This document shows, one piece after another, positions 34,645-47,510 of a stretch of 64,000 nt of DNA. Each line of letters starts with the position of its first letter. Positions within the stretch are counted from its first letter, which is position 1. Origin of the DNA: Mariniplasma anaerobium (GTDB taxonomy: Bacteria > Bacillota_I > Bacilli_A > Acholeplasmatales > Acholeplasmataceae); assembly GCF_016865445.1 (NCBI RefSeq), contig NZ_AP024412.1, positions 186,001-250,000 on the forward strand, written 5' to 3'. The notes below the pieces were generated by a model that searched no databases, was not told where the DNA came from, and saw only the letters and a list, made by a program, of their open reading frames with translations. A program made the translations under genes and the position numbers.

Positions 34645-36577
34645 AGCAATCAATGCACTTAGATTCTTAGGAGTAGATGCGATTAATAAAGCGAATTCTG
34701 GTCATCCAGGAATTGTCTTAGGATCAGCACCAATGGCTTATAAATTATTTACTGCTCATTTAAATATTGATGTAAAAAAACCAAATTGGATTAATAGAGA
34801 TAGATTTGTACTAAGTGCAGGTCATGGTTCAATGCTATTATATGCATTAAATCATCTTTCAGGATATAAAATATCAATGGAAGATCTTGAAAACTTTAGA
34901 TCAATTGGAAATACACCAGGACATCCTGAATATAGACATACTGATGGTGTTGAAGCAACAACCGGTCCACTTGGACAAGGCATTTCTAATGCTGTAGGTA
35001 TGGCAATAGCTGAAACTCATTTAGCTGCTAGATTTAATAAACCTGAATTTAATGTTATGGATCATTACACATATGTTATATGTGGTGACGGAGACTTACA
35101 AGAAGGTGTTGCATTAGAATCTATTAGTTTAGCTGGTCATTTGGGATTAGGTAAACTTATTGTTTTATTTGATTCAAATGATATCCAATTAGATGGAAAA
35201 GTATCTCTTGCATATAGCGAAGATCATAAAAAGAAATTTGAAGCTATGGGATGGCAACATATTTTAGTTGAAGATGGCAATGATCTTAATCAAATTAATA
35301 AAGCAATTAATAAAGCTAAAAAAGATAGTAATAGACCATCAATGATTGAAGTTAAAACAATCATTGGTTTTGGAGCTACTAAACAAGGCACATCAAGTGT
35401 TCATGGATCACCTATTGGTTTTGAGGAAGCTACTAAGTTGCGTGAAACTTTAAATTGGCCATATAAACCATTTGAAATTCCAGAAGACGTATATAATCAT
35501 TTCCATAAAAAAGTTACGCTTAGAGGACAAAGAGTTCATAAAAAATGGAAGATAATGTTTGATGCATATCAAGAAAAATATGCAGAGGAAGCAGAACTAT
35601 TTGAATCTTTTATTAAAAATGATTATAAAATAGATCTTTTGGAATTAGAAGATCTAGCAAATGCACCAGAAGAAGCTACAAGAAATGTGAGTGGTAAAGT
35701 TTTACAAAGACTATCACAAAAACATTTAAACATTATTGGTGGCTCTGCAGATTTAACAGCTTCAACAAAAGCTAAGGGTGCAGATGGAAATTATGATAAA
35801 GATCATAGATTAGCTAGAAATATTAATTTTGGTGTAAGAGAACATGCGATGGGTGCTATTATTAACGGAATGACACTTCATGGTGGGTTAAAAGTTTTTG
35901 GTGGAGCATTCTTCGTGTTTAGCGATTATATGAAACCAGCCATACGTTTAGCTGCTATCATGAGTATTCCTTCAATTTTTGTATTCTCACATGATTCAAT
36001 TGCTGTTGGAGAAGATGGTCCAACACATCAACCGATAGAACAACTCGCAGGATTGAGAGCAATTCCAAATCTAAATGTTATAAGACCAGCAGATGCAAGT
36101 GAAACAATTGCAGCGTGGAAAATTGCACTTGAATCAAAAGAAACACCTACAGTCATTGTACTTACTAGACAAAATGTAACTAATTATCAACATACTAGTT
36201 ATGATGGTGTATTAAAAGGTGCATATATTGTATCAAAAGAAGAAAATGAATTAGATGGTATTTTACTTTCAGCTGGATCAGAAGTAGATTTAGCAATGCA
36301 AGCAAAAGAAATATTAAAAGAACAAGGATTAAACATTCGTGTTGTTAGTATGCCATCACAATTCTTATTTGATAAACAAACAAAAAAATATCAAAAAGAA
36401 GTTTTACCAAGAAGAAAGAAAATCTTAGCAATTGAAATGGCTAGTAGTATGCCATGGTATAAATACACTAAAGATGTTTATGGACTAGATACATTTGGCG
36501 CAAGCGCACCAATGGAAGATGTACTTAAACTATTTAACTTTACTAAAGAAGCAATTGCAGAAGCATTTTTAAAATAG
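34631..36577 (+). CDS. tkt: Transketolase
   Basis: A 648-residue thiamine-diphosphate enzyme with the transketolase start NKANSGHPGIVLGSAPMAY, the TPP/Mg motif GDGDLQEGVALESISLAGHL, and the pyrimidine-domain blocks NFGVREHAMGAI and FSHDSIAVGEDGPTHQP. It transfers two-carbon units between sugar phosphates in the non-oxidative pentose pathway, supplying ribose-5-phosphate. It begins inside the end of the upstream membrane-protein gene; mnmG follows after 24 bases. Confidence 0.97.
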   Translation: MMENKAINALRFLGVDAINKANSGHPGIVLGSAPMAYKLFTAHLNIDVKKPNWINRDRFVLSAGHGSMLLYALNHLSGYKISMEDLENFRSIGNTPGHPEYRHTDGVEATTGPLGQGISNAVGMAIAETHLAARFNKPEFNVMDHYTYVICGDGDLQEGVALESISLAGHLGLGKLIVLFDSNDIQLDGKVSLAYSEDHKKKFEAMGWQHILVEDGNDLNQINKAINKAKKDSNRPSMIEVKTIIGFGATKQGTSSVHGSPIGFEEATKLRETLNWPYKPFEIPEDVYNHFHKKVTLRGQRVHKKWKIMFDAYQEKYAEEAELFESFIKNDYKIDLLELEDLANAPEEATRNVSGKVLQRLSQKHLNIIGGSADLTASTKAKGADGNYDKDHRLARNINFGVREHAMGAIINGMTLHGGLKVFGGAFFVFSDYMKPAIRLAAIMSIPSIFVFSHDSIAVGEDGPTHQPIEQLAGLRAIPNLNVIRPADASETIAAWKIALESKETPTVIVLTRQNVTNYQHTSYDGVLKGAYIVSKEENELDGILLSAGSEVDLAMQAKEILKEQGLNIRVVSMPSQFLFDKQTKKYQKEVLPRRKKILAIEMASSMPWYKYTKDVYGLDTFGASAPMEDVLKLFNFTKEAIAEAFLK

Positions 36578-36601
36578 ACAGTTTAAAAAAGAAGTGATAT
36601 T

Positions 36602-38467
36602 ATGATATATGATTGTATTGTTGTTGGCGGTGGACATGCAGGTATTGAAGCTGCACTTGCTACAGCAAGATTAAATAAGAAAACTATACTTATAACAGGC
36701 AACCTTAACAAGGTTGCTTCTTTGCCTTGTAATCCTTCTATTGGAGGGCCTGCTAAAGGTATTGTTGTTAGAGAAATAGATGCACTTGGTGGACAAATGG
36801 CTAAAAGTGCAGATAAAGGACAAATACAAATTAAGATGCTAAATGCATCTAAAGGACCAGCTGTTCGGGCATTAAGGGCTCAAATTGATAAATTAAAGTA
36901 TCCAAAAATCATGTTAGAGGTTTTAAAAAATACTGAAAATTTAACATTACTTGAAGATTTAGTGGAATCGTTAATCATTGAAGAAAACGAGGTCAAAGGT
37001 GTTATTCTAAACGACGGCACAAAAATATTTTCTAAATCCGTTATCATTACCACAGGTACTTATTTAAGTAGTAATATTTTAATAGGAGATGAAAAAATAT
37101 TATCGGGACCTCAAGGAGATCCGACAACTTTTGGAATTAGTGCTCAATTAAAATCATTAGGATTTGAAATTTTAAGATTAAAAACAGGAACACCACCCAG
37201 AGTTAAAAAAGACAGTATTGATTATCTTAAAACTACTATTCAACCTGGTGATGGTAAAAATTACACATTTAGTTTTGATGAAATGTATTATGAAGACAAC
37301 CCACAAGAATTTTGCTATTTAACTCACACATCCGAAATCACTCATGAACTCATTAATCAACATTTAAATGAATCTGCAATGTATAGTGGTGTTGTTGAAG
37401 GTGTAGGACCTAGATATTGTCCATCTATAGAAGATAAAGTGGTTCGTTTTAGTGATAAAAACAGACATCAAATATTTATTGAACCAGAAAGTTTAGAAAT
37501 TGATGAAATGTATATTCAAGGATTGTCAACAAGTCTACCTAGATATGTACAAGAAGAAATGATAAGAACAATACCTGGTTTAGAACATGCACAAATTGTT
37601 AGATATGCGTATGCAATCGAATATGATGCGATTAATCCTATACAACTATTTCCTACTTTAGAAACTAAATTGGTCAACAATTTATATTGTGCAGGTCAAA
37701 TTAATGGGACAAGTGGATATGAAGAAGCTGCAGGTCAAGGATTGATGGCAGGTATAAATGCATCTTTAAAACTTGATGGGAAAGAACCATTTATTTTAAA
37801 AAGACATGAAGCTTATATTGGTGTTTTGATAGACGACTTAGTTACTAAAGGCATATTAGATCCTTATAGACTTTTAACGTCTAGAGCAGAACATAGACTT
37901 TTACTTAGAAATGACAATGCAGACTTAAGATTAAGAACATATGGTTATGAATTAGGACTTGTAAACGAACAAACATATCAAAAGTTTTTAATAAAAAAAG
38001 AATATTATACAAAATTAGTTGAAATTGCTAATCATTTTAAAATAATGCCAAATGATTTAAATAATAGATACTTGGAATCAAGAGATTCAGCAAAAATATA
38101 CGAAGCTGTATTTTTATCAGACTTATTAAAAAGACCTGAAATGAACAAAGAAGATATTAAACATTTTGTAGAAATGAAATTTGCGGAAGATATATATGAA
38201 CAACTAGAAATTAAAGTTAAATATGAAGGTTATATTCAAAAAGCAATGAGAGAAGCAGAAAAAATGCAAAGACTGGATTATAAAAAACTGCCTGATTCAC
38301 TAGATTATAATAAAATAAATAACATATCATCTGAAAGCAGAGAAAAGCTTATTAAAATTCGTCCTAAAACACTAGGACAGGCATCTAGAATATCTGGAGT
38401 AAATCCAGCAGATATTTCTTTATTACTGATTTATTTAGAATCAGAAAGCAGACATGAAAATGTTTAA
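36602..38467 (+). CDS. mnmG: tRNA uridine-5-carboxymethylaminomethyl modification enzyme MnmG
   Basis: A 621-residue FAD protein with [16 protein letters not shown] at the N-terminus, [21 protein letters not shown], and the C-terminal helical domain that contacts MnmE and tRNA. With MnmE it builds the cmnm5U34 wobble modification. It overlaps rsmG by 14 bases (gidA-gidB pair), followed by parA-parB, an order usual near bacterial origins. Confidence 0.97.
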   Translation: MIYDCIVVGGGHAGIEAALATARLNKKTILITGNLNKVASLPCNPSIGGPAKGIVVREIDALGGQMAKSADKGQIQIKMLNASKGPAVRALRAQIDKLKYPKIMLEVLKNTENLTLLEDLVESLIIEENEVKGVILNDGTKIFSKSVIITTGTYLSSNILIGDEKILSGPQGDPTTFGISAQLKSLGFEILRLKTGTPPRVKKDSIDYLKTTIQPGDGKNYTFSFDEMYYEDNPQEFCYLTHTSEITHELINQHLNESAMYSGVVEGVGPRYCPSIEDKVVRFSDKNRHQIFIEPESLEIDEMYIQGLSTSLPRYVQEEMIRTIPGLEHAQIVRYAYAIEYDAINPIQLFPTLETKLVNNLYCAGQINGTSGYEEAAGQGLMAGINASLKLDGKEPFILKRHEAYIGVLIDDLVTKGILDPYRLLTSRAEHRLLLRNDNADLRLRTYGYELGLVNEQTYQKFLIKKEYYTKLVEIANHFKIMPNDLNNRYLESRDSAKIYEAVFLSDLLKRPEMNKEDIKHFVEMKFAEDIYEQLEIKVKYEGYIQKAMREAEKMQRLDYKKLPDSLDYNKINNISSESREKLIKIRPKTLGQASRISGVNPADISLLLIYLESESRHENV

Positions 38468-39158
38468 AGATGATATAAAATATAATCTCAATATTCAAAT
38501 AAGCGATAAACAACTTAGTCAATTTGAAACATATTATGAATTTTTAATAGAATATAATCAAATAACTAATTTAACAAGGATTACAGATAGAGAAGAAGTG
38601 TTCTATAAACATTTTTACGACTCATTGACTTTAGTGAAATCTATTGATATGACAAATGTTCGAAATCTTTGTGATATGGGAGCTGGAGCTGGTTTTCCAA
38701 GTATTCCATTAAAAATACTATTTCCAAATTTAAAGATAACTATCATTGACTCTTTAGGAAAAAGGATAACATTTTTAAAACAACTTTTAAAAAAGTTGCA
38801 AATTACAGATGTTTCAATAGTTTATGATCGAATTGAAAATTTTGCACTCTCAAATTCGGAAATTTTTGATGTTGTCACAGCTAGAGCGCTGGGTAAATTA
38901 CCACTTATTCTAGAATTAGGGCTTCCAATGACTAAAATTGATGGATGTTTTGTTGCATATAAATCAAGTCAATATATAGATGAAGTCGATCAATCAAAAC
39001 AAGCTTTAAAAATACTTGGTGGACAAATCTTGAATATTGTTGATATCAAATTGCCATATTCACATGGGGATAGATCACTTATTGTGATTAAAAAAACTAG
39101 AGAAACACCGAAAACGTATCCAAGATCATTTGCGTTAATTAAGAAAAAAACATTATAA
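38454..39158 (+). CDS. rsmG: 16S rRNA m7G527 methyltransferase
   Basis: A 234-residue SAM-dependent methyltransferase with the SAM loop [16 protein letters not shown], then [11 protein letters not shown] and the ARALGKLP motif of RsmG/GidB. It methylates G527 in the 530 loop of 16S rRNA; loss gives low-level streptomycin resistance in other bacteria. It starts inside mnmG (ATG 38454 or 38460) and is followed by parA after 11 bases. Confidence 0.95.
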   Translation: MKMFKDDIKYNLNIQISDKQLSQFETYYEFLIEYNQITNLTRITDREEVFYKHFYDSLTLVKSIDMTNVRNLCDMGAGAGFPSIPLKILFPNLKITIIDSLGKRITFLKQLLKKLQITDVSIVYDRIENFALSNSEIFDVVTARALGKLPLILELGLPMTKIDGCFVAYKSSQYIDEVDQSKQALKILGGQILNIVDIKLPYSHGDRSLIVIKKTRETPKTYPRSFALIKKKTL

Positions 39159-39169
39159 AAGGAGCGATT

Positions 39170-39946
39170 ATGGGAAAAATAATAGCTATTTCTAATCAAA
39201 AAGGTGGCGTTGGTAAAACAACTACAAGTGTAAATTTGTCAGCTGCTTTAGGGGAATTAAACAAAAAAGTACTATTAATTGATCTAGATCCTCAAGCCAG
39301 TACAACGACTAGTTTAGGGATAAATAGAAGTCTATTATATTCAACGGTTACCGATGTGCTTCTTAATCATATTGAAATTGAAGATAGTATAATTCATTTA
39401 TCTGATATAAATGTTGATGTTATACCAGCAACTATTGAACTTGCCCATTTAGAGATAAAATTAGATATTGATGATAGAGAATATGCACTGAGCCATAAAA
39501 TTCAAAGAATTGCCCATTTATATGATTTTATTGTTATAGATTGTCCGCCATCATTAGGTTTACTTACATTAAATGCATTATACGCTTCTAATTCGGTTCT
39601 AATTCCGGTACAATGCCAATACTTAGCAATTGATGGATTAACACAATTATTAAATACTATTAGAATTGTACAAAAGCAATTAAAAGTAAATAATAAAAGA
39701 CTTGAAATTGAAGGCGTTTTGTTAACTATGTTAGACAAACGCACAAAAGCAGGATGGGAAATCGTCCATGAAATTAAAGATTATTTTAAAGAAGGTGTTT
39801 TTGACACCATTATTACAAGTAATGTAGCAGCACAAGTAGCTCCAACTTATGGATTACCTGTAACAACATTTGCACCAAGATCCCCTGCATCAAAATTATA
39901 TAAATCATTAGCTAAGGAGGTTGTTGCTAATAATGAAAGAAGATAA
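39170..39946 (+). CDS. parA: Chromosome partitioning ATPase ParA (Soj)
   Basis: A 258-residue deviant Walker ATPase: NQKGGVGKTTTSVNLSAAL, LLIDLDPQAS and DFIVIDCPPSLGLLTLNAL. There is no DNA-binding N-terminal extension, so it is the chromosomal Soj type. It forms ATP-dependent DNA-bound gradients that separate origins with ParB. AAGGAG precedes the ATG. It overlaps parB by 14 bases. Confidence 0.96.
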   Translation: MGKIIAISNQKGGVGKTTTSVNLSAALGELNKKVLLIDLDPQASTTTSLGINRSLLYSTVTDVLLNHIEIEDSIIHLSDINVDVIPATIELAHLEIKLDIDDREYALSHKIQRIAHLYDFIVIDCPPSLGLLTLNALYASNSVLIPVQCQYLAIDGLTQLLNTIRIVQKQLKVNNKRLEIEGVLLTMLDKRTKAGWEIVHEIKDYFKEGVFDTIITSNVAAQVAPTYGLPVTTFAPRSPASKLYKSLAKEVVANNERR

Positions 39947-40760
39947 AAAACCTAGAACACTTACCGATTTGTTAAAAGAGCATCATGTAGATGATGTATT
40001 AGAAGGCGAAGTCATTGATGAAATATCATTAAATGAAATTAAACCGAATCCGTTTCAACCACGTAGAATTTTTGATCAGGAAAAAATTGATGAACTTGCA
40101 CAATCTATTAGAGAACATGGTATTTTCCAACCTATAATTATCAAAAAGCAAAAAGATGGCTTTATAATTGTTTCAGGTGAGAGAAGATATAGAGCTGCGC
40201 AACAAGTTGGGTTAAAAACTATACCATCAATTATTAGACAATATGAAGCGTCAAAAGTTGCTGAAATTGCATTGGCAGAAAATTTACAAAGAGAAAACTT
40301 AACTCCGATTGAAGAAGCAGAAGCCTATAAAGTTGTAATGAATCATTTAAGTTTGACTCAAACTGAATTAGCACATAAAATTGGAAAGAGTCGTTCCCAT
40401 GTTACTAATATGCTCGGACTATTAAATCTACCCTCAGAAACTCAAGATATGTTATTAACTAGTCAAATTAGTATGGGTCATGCTAGAGCATTAAGTAAAT
40501 TAGAAAATGCTGCACAGATAAATAAGTTAGCAAAACTAATTGTATCTAAACAACTTAGTGTAAGACAAGTGGAAGAATTGACTCAAACTGAGGATAAAAC
40601 GAATAAAATAAGAAGAACTCCACGCACTAGATATGTCTTAGAAGAAAAAAAACTTACAACATATTTGAAACATAAAGTTAGAATTGATGATAAAAAAATA
40701 ATTATTTATTATGATGAAAATGAATTAGATTCTATGTTAGATAGGTTATTAAAAAAATGA
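39933..40760 (+). CDS. parB: Chromosome partitioning protein ParB (Spo0J)
   Basis: A ~275-residue ParB with the N-terminal CTPase/arginine motif SGERRYRAAQQ, LAENLQRENLTPIEEAEAY, the helix-turn-helix around TQTELAHKIGKSRSHVTNML, and a short C-terminal dimer domain. It loads at parS and slides as a clamp. The ATG at 39933 lies 12 bases after AAGGAGG; in-frame TTG codons at 39921 and 39924 are alternatives. It ends in a four-base overlap with the DUF951 gene. I did not find a clear parS in the window. Confidence 0.95.
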   Translation: MKEDKKPRTLTDLLKEHHVDDVLEGEVIDEISLNEIKPNPFQPRRIFDQEKIDELAQSIREHGIFQPIIIKKQKDGFIIVSGERRYRAAQQVGLKTIPSIIRQYEASKVAEIALAENLQRENLTPIEEAEAYKVVMNHLSLTQTELAHKIGKSRSHVTNMLGLLNLPSETQDMLLTSQISMGHARALSKLENAAQINKLAKLIVSKQLSVRQVEELTQTEDKTNKIRRTPRTRYVLEEKKLTTYLKHKVRIDDKKIIIYYDENELDSMLDRLLKK

Positions 40761-40939
40761 AATATGAAATAAATGATATTATCACATTAAAAAAACAACA
40801 TGTGTGTGGTTCTTATGACTGGATAGTTATAAGAACTGGCGCAGAGTTGAAAATAAAATGTGCAAAATGTAATAGAGAAATAATGATTTTAAAAAAAGAA
40901 TTAGATAAAAAGATAAAAAAAACAACCAAATTGGAATAA
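40757..40939 (+). CDS. DUF951-family small zinc-binding-like protein
   Basis: A 60-residue protein with KKQHVCGSYDWIVIRTGAEL and KCAKCNREIMI: one Cys near residue 17 and a CAKC pair, matching the DUF951 (YyzM-like) family that commonly follows parB in Firmicutes. The function is unknown. The C-terminus is lysine-rich. It starts inside the parB stop (ATGA). Confidence 0.88.
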   Translation: MKYEINDIITLKKQHVCGSYDWIVIRTGAELKIKCAKCNREIMILKKELDKKIKKTTKLE

Positions 40940-41035
40940 TCTTGTAAAACAATCTAATTTTAGGTCTAAAAAACACGTAAAAAAGCTCTATTTTTAATGA
41001 TATATTATAAAAATATATAAAAATATATAAAAGTG

Positions 41036-41064
41036 TTGATTTTTTCAATATGATAAGATAGAAT
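41036..41064 (+). promoter_or_regulatory. Promoter of tRNA-Tyr
   Basis: TTGATT (41036-41041), 17 bases, TAGAAT (41059-41064); start near 41071, 14 bases before the tRNA. The preceding 40940-41035 is very AT-rich and shows no other clear element. Confidence 0.65.
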
Positions 41065-41084
41065 AGTAAGGCAAGCCCAAAATT

Positions 41085-41168
41085 GGAGGGGTAGCGAAGT
41101 GGCTAAACGCGGCAGACTGTAAATCTGTTCCTAACGGTTCGGCAGTTCGAATCTGCCCCCCTCCACCA
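41085..41168 (+). tRNA. tRNA-Tyr (GTA)
   Basis: GGAGGGG pairs with CCCCTCC; anticodon GTA in ACTGTAAATC; long variable arm and T-arm GTTCGAAT; CCA is encoded. Class II shape as expected for bacterial Tyr. Confidence 0.96.
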
Positions 41169-41217
41169 TTCTATATAAAGCCTTAAAAAAACTATCGATA
41201 AAAATGCATCTTAGATA

Positions 41218-41246
41218 TTGACAAGGCTCTTTTATAATGATAGAAT
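41218..41246 (+). promoter_or_regulatory. rRNA operon promoter
   Basis: Consensus TTGACA (41218-41223), 17 bases, TAGAAT (41241-41246) with TG one base upstream. This is the strongest promoter seen in the window and lies ~145 bases before 16S. The 41247-41390 leader holds the processing stem and an A-rich spacer; no gene. Confidence 0.85.
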
Positions 41247-41280
41247 GTATAAGCACGCGCAAACAAGCGTGGAAGCACAA

Positions 41281-41313
41281 GGTCTTTGAAAACTGAATTA
41301 TGATGAGTGTATC
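41281..41313 (+). other. 5' strand of the 16S precursor processing stem
   Basis: GGTCTTTGAAAACTG through GATGAGTGTATC is complementary, with one mismatch and one bulge, to 42954-42985 after 16S. Together they form a ~30-bp duplex for RNase III. Confidence 0.9.
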
Positions 41314-41390
41314 AAACGAAGAAACAAAGAAACAAAGAAACAAAACAAAGCTAGAAAACAAAAAGAGCTATTAACAAACAAACTATACTA

Positions 41391-42911
<1,521 letters not shown>

Positions 42912-42953
42912 AAGGAGAAAGGCATATGCAATAACGCATATACAAATTTCCAA

Positions 42954-42985
42954 GATACACTCATCATATTCAGTTTTGAAAGACC
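42954..42985 (+). other. 3' strand of the 16S precursor processing stem
   Basis: GATACACTCATCATATTCAG and the following GTTTTGAAAGACC pair with 41281-41313. Confidence 0.9.
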
Positions 42986-43002
42986 TTAGCTTCAAATTAC
43001 AT

Positions 43003-43079
<77 letters not shown>

Positions 43080-43110
43080 TTTAATTTTTAAATAGCTTTA
43101 CATATTTTAA

Positions 43111-43190
43111 GGGGCCTTAGCTCAGCTGGGAGAGCGCCTGCTTTGCACGCAATGCAGGAGGCAGAAGTTCAAATCTTCTAGACCCCACCA
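43111..43190 (+). pseudogene. Aberrant tRNA-Ala (TGC) in the 16S-23S spacer
   Basis: The 5' half matches the intact tRNA-Ala at 46608-46683 almost exactly (GGGGCCTTAGCTCAGCTGGG), but the anticodon arm reads CCTGC TTTGCAC GCAAT GCAGG. Five extra bases lie between the loop and the 3' stem strand, so the TGC no longer sits in a 7-base loop. The variable loop lacks one base, the T-arm differs, and the acceptor has a C5-A68 mismatch. It probably cannot act as a normal tRNA; removal of the extra bases is unknown in bacteria. Confidence 0.75.
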
Positions 43191-43194
43191 AGAG

Positions 43195-43233
43195 ATCTTT
43201 GAAAAGTAGATAAATTCTGTCGTAAATGAAAGA
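43195..43233 (+). other. 5' strand of the 23S precursor processing stem
   Basis: TAGATAAATTCT (43207-43218) is perfectly complementary to AGAATTTATCTA (46106-46117); flanking bases extend the pairing. RNase III stem for 23S. Confidence 0.85.
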
Positions 43234-43239
43234 AGAAAA

Positions 43240-46080
<2,841 letters not shown>

Positions 46081-46091
46081 TATTAATATTT

Positions 46092-46131
46092 TCATTCATT
46101 TACAAAGAATTTATCTAGTTTTGAGAGATGT
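46092..46131 (+). other. 3' strand of the 23S precursor processing stem
   Basis: It contains AGAATTTATCTA (46106-46117), pairing with 43207-43218, just after 23S and before 5S. Confidence 0.85.
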
Positions 46132-46240
46132 CTGGTGACGATAGCGAAGTGGTCACACCTGTTCCCATGCCGAACACAGTAGTTAAGCACTTCAGCGCCG
46201 AAAATAGTTCCAAGGAGCGAAGATAGGACGTTGCCAGGCA
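46129..46240 (+). rRNA. rrf: 5S ribosomal RNA
   Basis: About 112 nt. The TGTCTGG start pairs with CCAGGCA at the end, and the conserved CCGAACACAGTAGTTAAGC region (loops B and C) is present. It sits 48 bases after 23S. Confidence 0.95.
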
Positions 46241-46255
46241 GCATCTCTAATTAAT

Positions 46256-46331
46256 GGGAGTTTAGCTCAGTTGGGAGAGCATCTGCCTTACAAGCAGAGG
46301 GTCAGCGGTTCGAGCCCGTTAACTCCCACCA
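46256..46331 (+). tRNA. tRNA-Val (TAC)
   Basis: GGGAGTT pairs with AACTCCC; anticodon TAC in CCTTACAAG; CCA encoded. Confidence 0.96.
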
Positions 46332-46338
46332 TTAATTT

Positions 46339-46415
<77 letters not shown>

Positions 46416-46421
46416 GTATTT

Positions 46422-46497
46422 GACCCGTTAGCTCAGGTGGTAGAGCACTTGACTTTTAATCAAGGTGTCGAAGGTTCGAATCCTTCACGGGTCACCA
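46422..46497 (+). tRNA. tRNA-Lys (TTT)
   Basis: GACCCGT pairs with ACGGGTC; anticodon TTT in ACTTTTAAT; CCA encoded. Confidence 0.96.
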
Positions 46498-46506
46498 AAA
46501 ATGAAT

Positions 46507-46594
46507 GCCTCGATGGTGAAATTGGTAGACACGTGGGACTTAAAATCCCATGGATGATGAATCCGTGCCGGTTCAAGTCCGGCTCGAGGTACCA
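46507..46594 (+). tRNA. tRNA-Leu (TAA)
   Basis: Class II tRNA with a long variable arm. GCCTCGA pairs with TCGAGGT (terminal G-U). Anticodon stem GGGA/TCCC with loop CTTAAAA gives TAA. CCA encoded. Confidence 0.95.
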
Positions 46595-46607
46595 TACCTT
46601 TTTTTAA

Positions 46608-46683
46608 GGGGCCTTAGCTCAGCTGGGAGAGCGCCTGCCTTGCACGCAGGAGGTCAGGGGTTCGAGCCCCCTAGGCTCCACCA
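46608..46683 (+). tRNA. tRNA-Ala (TGC), intact copy
   Basis: GGGGCCT pairs with AGGCTCC; anticodon stem CCTGC/GCAGG with 7-base loop CTTGCAC; CCA encoded. This copy shows what the spacer copy at 43111 has lost. Confidence 0.96.
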
Positions 46684-46688
46684 ATATT

Positions 46689-46720
46689 ATAGTAATTATG
46701 CCCTCCAAGCTAATTACTAT
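46689..46720. repeat. Perfect 10-bp inverted repeat inside the tRNA block
   Basis: ATAGTAATTA (46689-46698) and TAATTACTAT (46711-46720) form a stable hairpin with a 12-base loop right after tRNA-Ala. No U-run follows directly, so it may be a weak terminator, a processing site or a transcript boundary before the next promoter. Confidence 0.6.
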
Positions 46721-46741
46721 AAGACTATTGGTATTTATTTC

Positions 46742-46771
46742 TTAACAACTTACTTTCATATTTCTTATTAT
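46742..46771 (+). promoter_or_regulatory. Possible promoter for the second tRNA group
   Basis: TTAACA (46742-46747), 18 bases, TATTAT (46766-46771) upstream of tRNA-Met. Confidence 0.4.
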
Positions 46772-46786
46772 AGGAATATGTAGTCT

Positions 46787-46863
46787 GGCGGCGTAGCTCA
46801 GCTGGTTAGAGTGCACGGTTCATACCCGTGAGGTCGTGGGTTCGATTCCCCCCGCCGCTACCA
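46787..46863 (+). tRNA. tRNA-Met (CAT), elongator
   Basis: GGCGGCG pairs with CGCCGCT (terminal G-U); anticodon CAT in GGTTCATACCC. The sequence type matches Firmicute elongator Met (GGCGGnG...CCGCTACCA). Confidence 0.88.
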
Positions 46864-46867
46864 GTTT

Positions 46868-46944
46868 GGACCCGTAGCTCAGTTGGTTAGAGCTACCGGC
46901 TCATAACCGGTCGGCCGTAGGTTCGAGTCCTACCGGGTCCACCA
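46868..46944 (+). tRNA. tRNA-Ile2 (CAT, lysidine-modified)
   Basis: GGACCCG pairs with CGGGTCC; anticodon loop GGCTCATAACC. The body matches the Firmicute tRNA-Ile2 pattern and not elongator Met, so C34 is probably changed to lysidine by the TilS encoded at 3045-4334. A tRNA-Met identity is the alternative. Confidence 0.8.
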
Positions 46945-46981
46945 ACTTTTATTTTTTCAAGTAATATGTGTTATAATAAGT

Positions 46982-47072
46982 GGAGGAATACCCAAGCTTG
47001 GCTGAAGGGATCGGTCTTGAAAACCGACAGGCTGTAAAAGGCGCGGGGGTTCGAATCCCTCTTCCTCCGCCA
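46982..47072 (+). tRNA. tRNA-Ser (TGA)
   Basis: Class II with a long variable arm; GGAGGAA pairs with TTCCTCC; anticodon TGA in GTCTTGAAAAC; CCA encoded. A TGTTATAAT at 46969-46977 lies directly in front. Confidence 0.95.
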
Positions 47073-47104
47073 TCAGTAGTTTAATAATTTTATATTTTTT
47101 ATAT

Positions 47105-47181
<77 letters not shown>

Positions 47182-47184
47182 AAT

Positions 47185-47262
<78 letters not shown>

Positions 47263-47267
47263 TATTA

Positions 47268-47343
47268 GGCTCTGTAGCTCAGTCGGTAGAGCAAAGGACT
47301 GAAAATCCTTGTGTCGGGAGTTCAATTCTCCCTGGAGCCACCA
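47268..47343 (+). tRNA. tRNA-Phe (GAA)
   Basis: GGCTCTG pairs with TGGAGCC through two wobble pairs; anticodon GAA in ACTGAAAAT; CCA encoded. Last tRNA of the block. Confidence 0.94.
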
Positions 47344-47355
47344 CTAACTAATAGC

Positions 47356-47378
47356 AAAGCCATTAAGTGGCTTTTTTT
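47356..47378 (+). terminator. Terminator of the rRNA-tRNA block
   Basis: AAAGCCA (47356-47362) pairs with TGGCTTT (47368-47374), followed by a T-run. The IS element begins 24 bases further on. Confidence 0.9.
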
Positions 47379-47393
47379 ATTTTTATAAACATT

Positions 47394-47401
47394 GATACAT
47401 A
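47394..47401. repeat. Target-site duplication, left copy
   Basis: GATACATA directly flanks the left end of the IS and recurs directly after its right end at 49901-49908. Eight bases is the size made by IS66 elements. Confidence 0.95.
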
Positions 47402-47423
47402 GTAAAGGTCAAATATTAACACT
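47402..47423 (+). repeat. IS66 left terminal inverted repeat
   Basis: GTAAAGGTCAAATATTAACA plus CT, 22 bases, is perfectly inverted at 49879-49900. The GTAA terminus is typical of IS66. Confidence 0.95.
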
Positions 47424-47430
47424 ACCTCAT

Positions 47431-47468
47431 AAAAATACCACACTCAGACATCTGAATGTGGTATTTTT
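47431..47468. terminator. Hairpin terminator at the left end of the IS
   Basis: AAAAATACCACA (47431-47442) pairs with TGTGGTATTTTT (47457-47468), with an inner TCAG/CTGA stem. It follows the tnpC stop and has T-runs on both strands, so it ends the tnp transcript and shields the IS from outside transcription. Confidence 0.85.
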
Positions 47469-47510
47469 CTATAGGGGTTCAAATCTATCGCTGGTGGATA
47501 TTGACGAAAT

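Noticed and set aside
39170-40939. Origin of replication near mnmG-rsmG-parA-parB
   Set aside because: The gene order is origin-like, but no dnaA, no cluster of TTATCCACA boxes and no clear parS could be seen in the window.
43111-43190. Reading the spacer tRNA-Ala as an intron-containing functional tRNA
   Set aside because: Five bases are far too short for any known bacterial tRNA intron; degeneration is simpler.
46684-46786. A further tRNA or small gene between tRNA-Ala and tRNA-Met
   Set aside because: Only a hairpin and a promoter-like sequence are visible; no cloverleaf.
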